Positions 61,669-64,000 of a stretch of DNA of 64,000 nucleotides are shown here, piece by piece. The notes beneath the pieces are model-generated. The model made no database searches. It was not told the DNA's origin and saw only the letters and a program-made list of their open reading frames with translations. This stretch comes from Riptortus pedestris (Eukaryota > Arthropoda > Insecta > Hemiptera > Alydidae). The stretch's first letter is position 1, and each line of letters begins with the position of its first letter. The DNA lies in assembly GCA_019009955.1 (NCBI GenBank), contig CM032231.1:42922501-42986500 (forward strand), written 5' to 3'. A program made the position numbers and the translations under genes.

Positions 61669-63215
61669 CATCACAAAACTATGTCAAGTAGTGACTCAAA
61701 ATAGAAGTGTTACTTATGAGCGGTGGTTAATTGACCCGAATCAGTATTCAGTCAGTTGGATAAATTTGAAGTGTTTATTAAAACCCAGAATGTATTCTTT
61801 TGTGCAGAAGCTTCAATTCCTTGCGATAGGAGTCATCTTTTCATTAATCAGTTCATTCCAAAGTACTCGTACTTATCGAGAGGATGGAAAATGTATGCAA
61901 TATATCGTGGAATATAGTGCATAAATTCTCTGGTTCAGTATATGGAAAAACTTATTTATATATGTTCAAGGCTAGATAGATAGATATTATATACTTTGAT
62001 ATATCCAAGTTTGCAATTTCGGTTGTCCAAAAATTCATCAATAAGTATATATTTTTTATAATTGTTTTTATTAGAGCTACAAAAGAACAATCAGTGCAGA
62101 TGGTAAGTACATATTTATAAATTATCATTAGATAATAAATAAGAAGCTTCACAAGTTTAACAAATTTAGTTAACAATTTAACAAGTACGCATCACAGAGT
62201 TTTTTTTTGTGAGTAATTCATATACAAAGTTTTAAAAAGTCTAGATTAATCATACTGCGACTCATCTAATTTTTGAGTGTATGTGAGCAGTGAATATTTT
62301 TTTGCATTTATCAGTGTTTAAGTTACATCATTTTAATAAAAATGTAGTAGTAAGAGTTTTACTTAAGTAAATCAAAATTTTGAAGATATGCACAGGTTGA
62401 ATTTTTATAATGGGTATTAAATATATGGTGACATGTCTATTTTTGTAGTATTTGTCATGGGATGAAATTGTTCATAGTTTTCAGTTAATTTGAGTAATAC
62501 TAAAAATATTTTTTTGAATAGTGGTTTGTTTTGGGAAAATAAAAAAAATACGATACATGAAAATGTGTTTATTTATTTATTATTGTAATATTTTGAATCT
62601 CGTTAAAATGTCTTGTTTGTCATTCATTCTTTAATGTTTACTTTAAATTCTACTTTGTTTTTCCATCTCTCCCCAGCAGATTTATTTTCTTAATCCTATT
62701 TGGAGTCAGTTTTAAAAACAGGCTCAGAAAACCAGCGTTAAGGGATCCATTGTTAGGCGAATACCTGGTATGTATTTTAAGAATATGGTTAAAGAAGGGC
62801 TTATGGATATGGGTAGCTTAAGGGCTTAGACAGCCATTGTACTGTAGGGCTTGGCTATGATCAAGCCCTCTCCCCCATCCCTTTGGCTTCCTGGAGCCCA
62901 CCTCTCTGCAGCTCGCCTGACCCTGACTAAAAGCTCTTATACATCAACCTTTGCTCTGTATAGATTTATATACTTAACTAAAGGTCGGCTAGAGGCCATT
63001 GTGCAAGGCTTATCTACAACCCTTTGTAAAGACGAGTTCCTATTTGATGTACGACTCAACGTGGGAGTCAAGAGTTCAGTTGTTTTTGCTGGCGTTAAGC
63101 AAACATAAATTAACAATTACTTTTTTAAGTCCAAATTACGGAACCCACGTTAACTAAGCAGATTTCCTACGGACTAGTTATCTGACAACATCTGTTCCCC
63201 TTTTTGTCTCCATTT
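60661..63215. other. No gene called; (CA)n at about 61637-61666
   Basis: AT-rich. An 85-codon plus frame at 62851-63108 (MAMIKPSPPSLWLPGAHLSA) has no recognised domain. A reverse family H 3'-end scrap (TTAACTAAGCAGATTTCC) is visible near 63151-63168. Confidence 0.45.
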
Positions 63216-63350
63216 TTTTAGCAGATTTCCCTTGAGGGAAATCAGCTATTTAGGTTGTACTCATGACGCGATTATCGAAATTTTTCTTCAAACGTCCATC
63301 GATCCTGCTCAGAAGATAACTAAAATGAAGTCCGTTCAAAACTGAATATA

Positions 63351-63419
<69 letters not shown>

Positions 63420-63900
63420 CTGTTACCGCTCTAGCAGTCGCAATTTTTGTTTTATCGTTACCAAACTTGATATATAATCGTTTTATACAAAAAAAAGACT
63501 AAGTTCGTTAATGACTGAAATTGGACTAGGGGAAGGGGGGGGTTAGAGGAGGAGAATTTCGAAAATTCTTAATATCTCAGTTATTATGCGTCGGATCGAA
63601 AAATTATATAAAACCAATCTTATTGCAAATGTAATGTTCTATAAATGTTGTTATGTATATGTTTTTACTATCTTGATTATTTACTGAGATATTTGCATTT
63701 TTTTAGTTTTCGGTCTTCAGTAAAGCCCCACTCCTACTCATCTCATACTTTCAATATTCTATTATGTTATGAAGCACTTTATTTGAAGCTTAAATACCAA
63801 ATATTGTTCCCATTGAAATTTAAGTTTTGAGATAAATGCAAATACGTGGCGCACGTGGGAAATCTGCTTAGTTAACGCAGCCCCTGCGTGACGGACTTTT
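63216..63900 (+). mobile_element. Family H element, third subtype, best-preserved copy
   Basis: 5' end TTTTTAGCAGATTTCCCTTG with a near-perfect palindrome, the 5' block, an expanded (TG)n(TA)n at about 63349-63418 and the core. The 3' module contains TCGGTCTTCAGTAAAGCC and AAATACCAAATATTGTTCCC. The 3' end is perfect: GGGAAATCTGCTTAG, CGCAGCCCCTGCG, GACGGACTTTT. Good reference copy for the family. Confidence 0.93.
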
Positions 63901-64000
63901 AATTCATTCATTGCAGCTCGAAATGAGACGTTTGTGGCTCAGGTGCTAAAAACAAAAATAGCAATAGAATGAGAGTGGTCCACGAAGAAATTTCCTAAAT

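Noticed and set aside
62851..63108. 85-codon plus-strand frame
   Set aside because: Plausible composition, but no motif, and flanked by AT-rich non-coding DNA. Not enough to call.

Overview
This window looks like nuclear DNA from an animal, most likely an arthropod and probably an insect. It is AT-rich and almost gene-free. It is filled with non-LTR retrotransposon pieces, tRNA-derived SINEs, rolling-circle (Helitron-type) elements with GC-rich 3' hairpins, one LTR with a TATA box and an arthropod-type TCAGTT initiator, and long microsatellites. No complete host gene, rRNA gene or functional tRNA gene could be supported. The species cannot be named from the sequence alone.

The dominant component is one repeat family, here called family H: about 13 copies with both ends and about 8 partial copies, spread from 1.6 to 63.9 kb on both strands. 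Family H begins TTTTAGCAGATTTCCC, where a 5' palindrome (TTTCCCTTAAGGGAAA) lies. It carries a central (TA)n tract. It ends GGGAAATCTGCT, then a CGCAG-CCC-CTGCG hairpin, then GACGGACTTTT. Sub-terminal inverted repeats, a 3' hairpin, T-rich ends, a central microsatellite and a head-to-tail tandem pair are what is known for Helentron-associated non-autonomous elements (HINE/DINE-1-like). That class assignment is inference.

A second rolling-circle family, canonical Helitron-like (A|TC...CTAG|T with a CCCGGGCGAA.CCGGG hairpin), occurs at 21.2-22.5, 33.3-34.6 and 48.6-49.3 kb. The first two copies sit inside the (TA)n tract of family H elements, in opposite relative orientations.

A tRNA-derived SINE family (A and B boxes, AATAAATAATAA tail) has about ten copies. 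They include a triplet at 6.8-7.7 kb that looks like unequal recombination, and one copy split by a LINE. That LINE (38,769-41,876) is the largest coding relic: a 5'-truncated, RNase H-bearing non-LTR element with two frameshifts, flanked by a 15-bp target-site duplication. Older C-terminal LINE fragments lie at 0.8, 13.2, 15.7-16.3, 29.7, 43.6-44.8, 46.0 and 56.3-56.8 kb. A 550-bp LTR lies at 47.3-47.8 kb.

Other structures are a near-perfect (C15A) minisatellite of about 31 units (7,970-8,469), an unrecognised coding remnant just after it (8,471-8,791), a possible first coding exon with a good splice donor (14,743-14,978, minus strand) and three long imperfect palindromes (9.1, 10.8 and 60.6 kb). 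The remaining sequence appears to be intergenic or intronic. Boundaries of repeats were read by eye and are accurate to a few bases unless a duplication fixes them.
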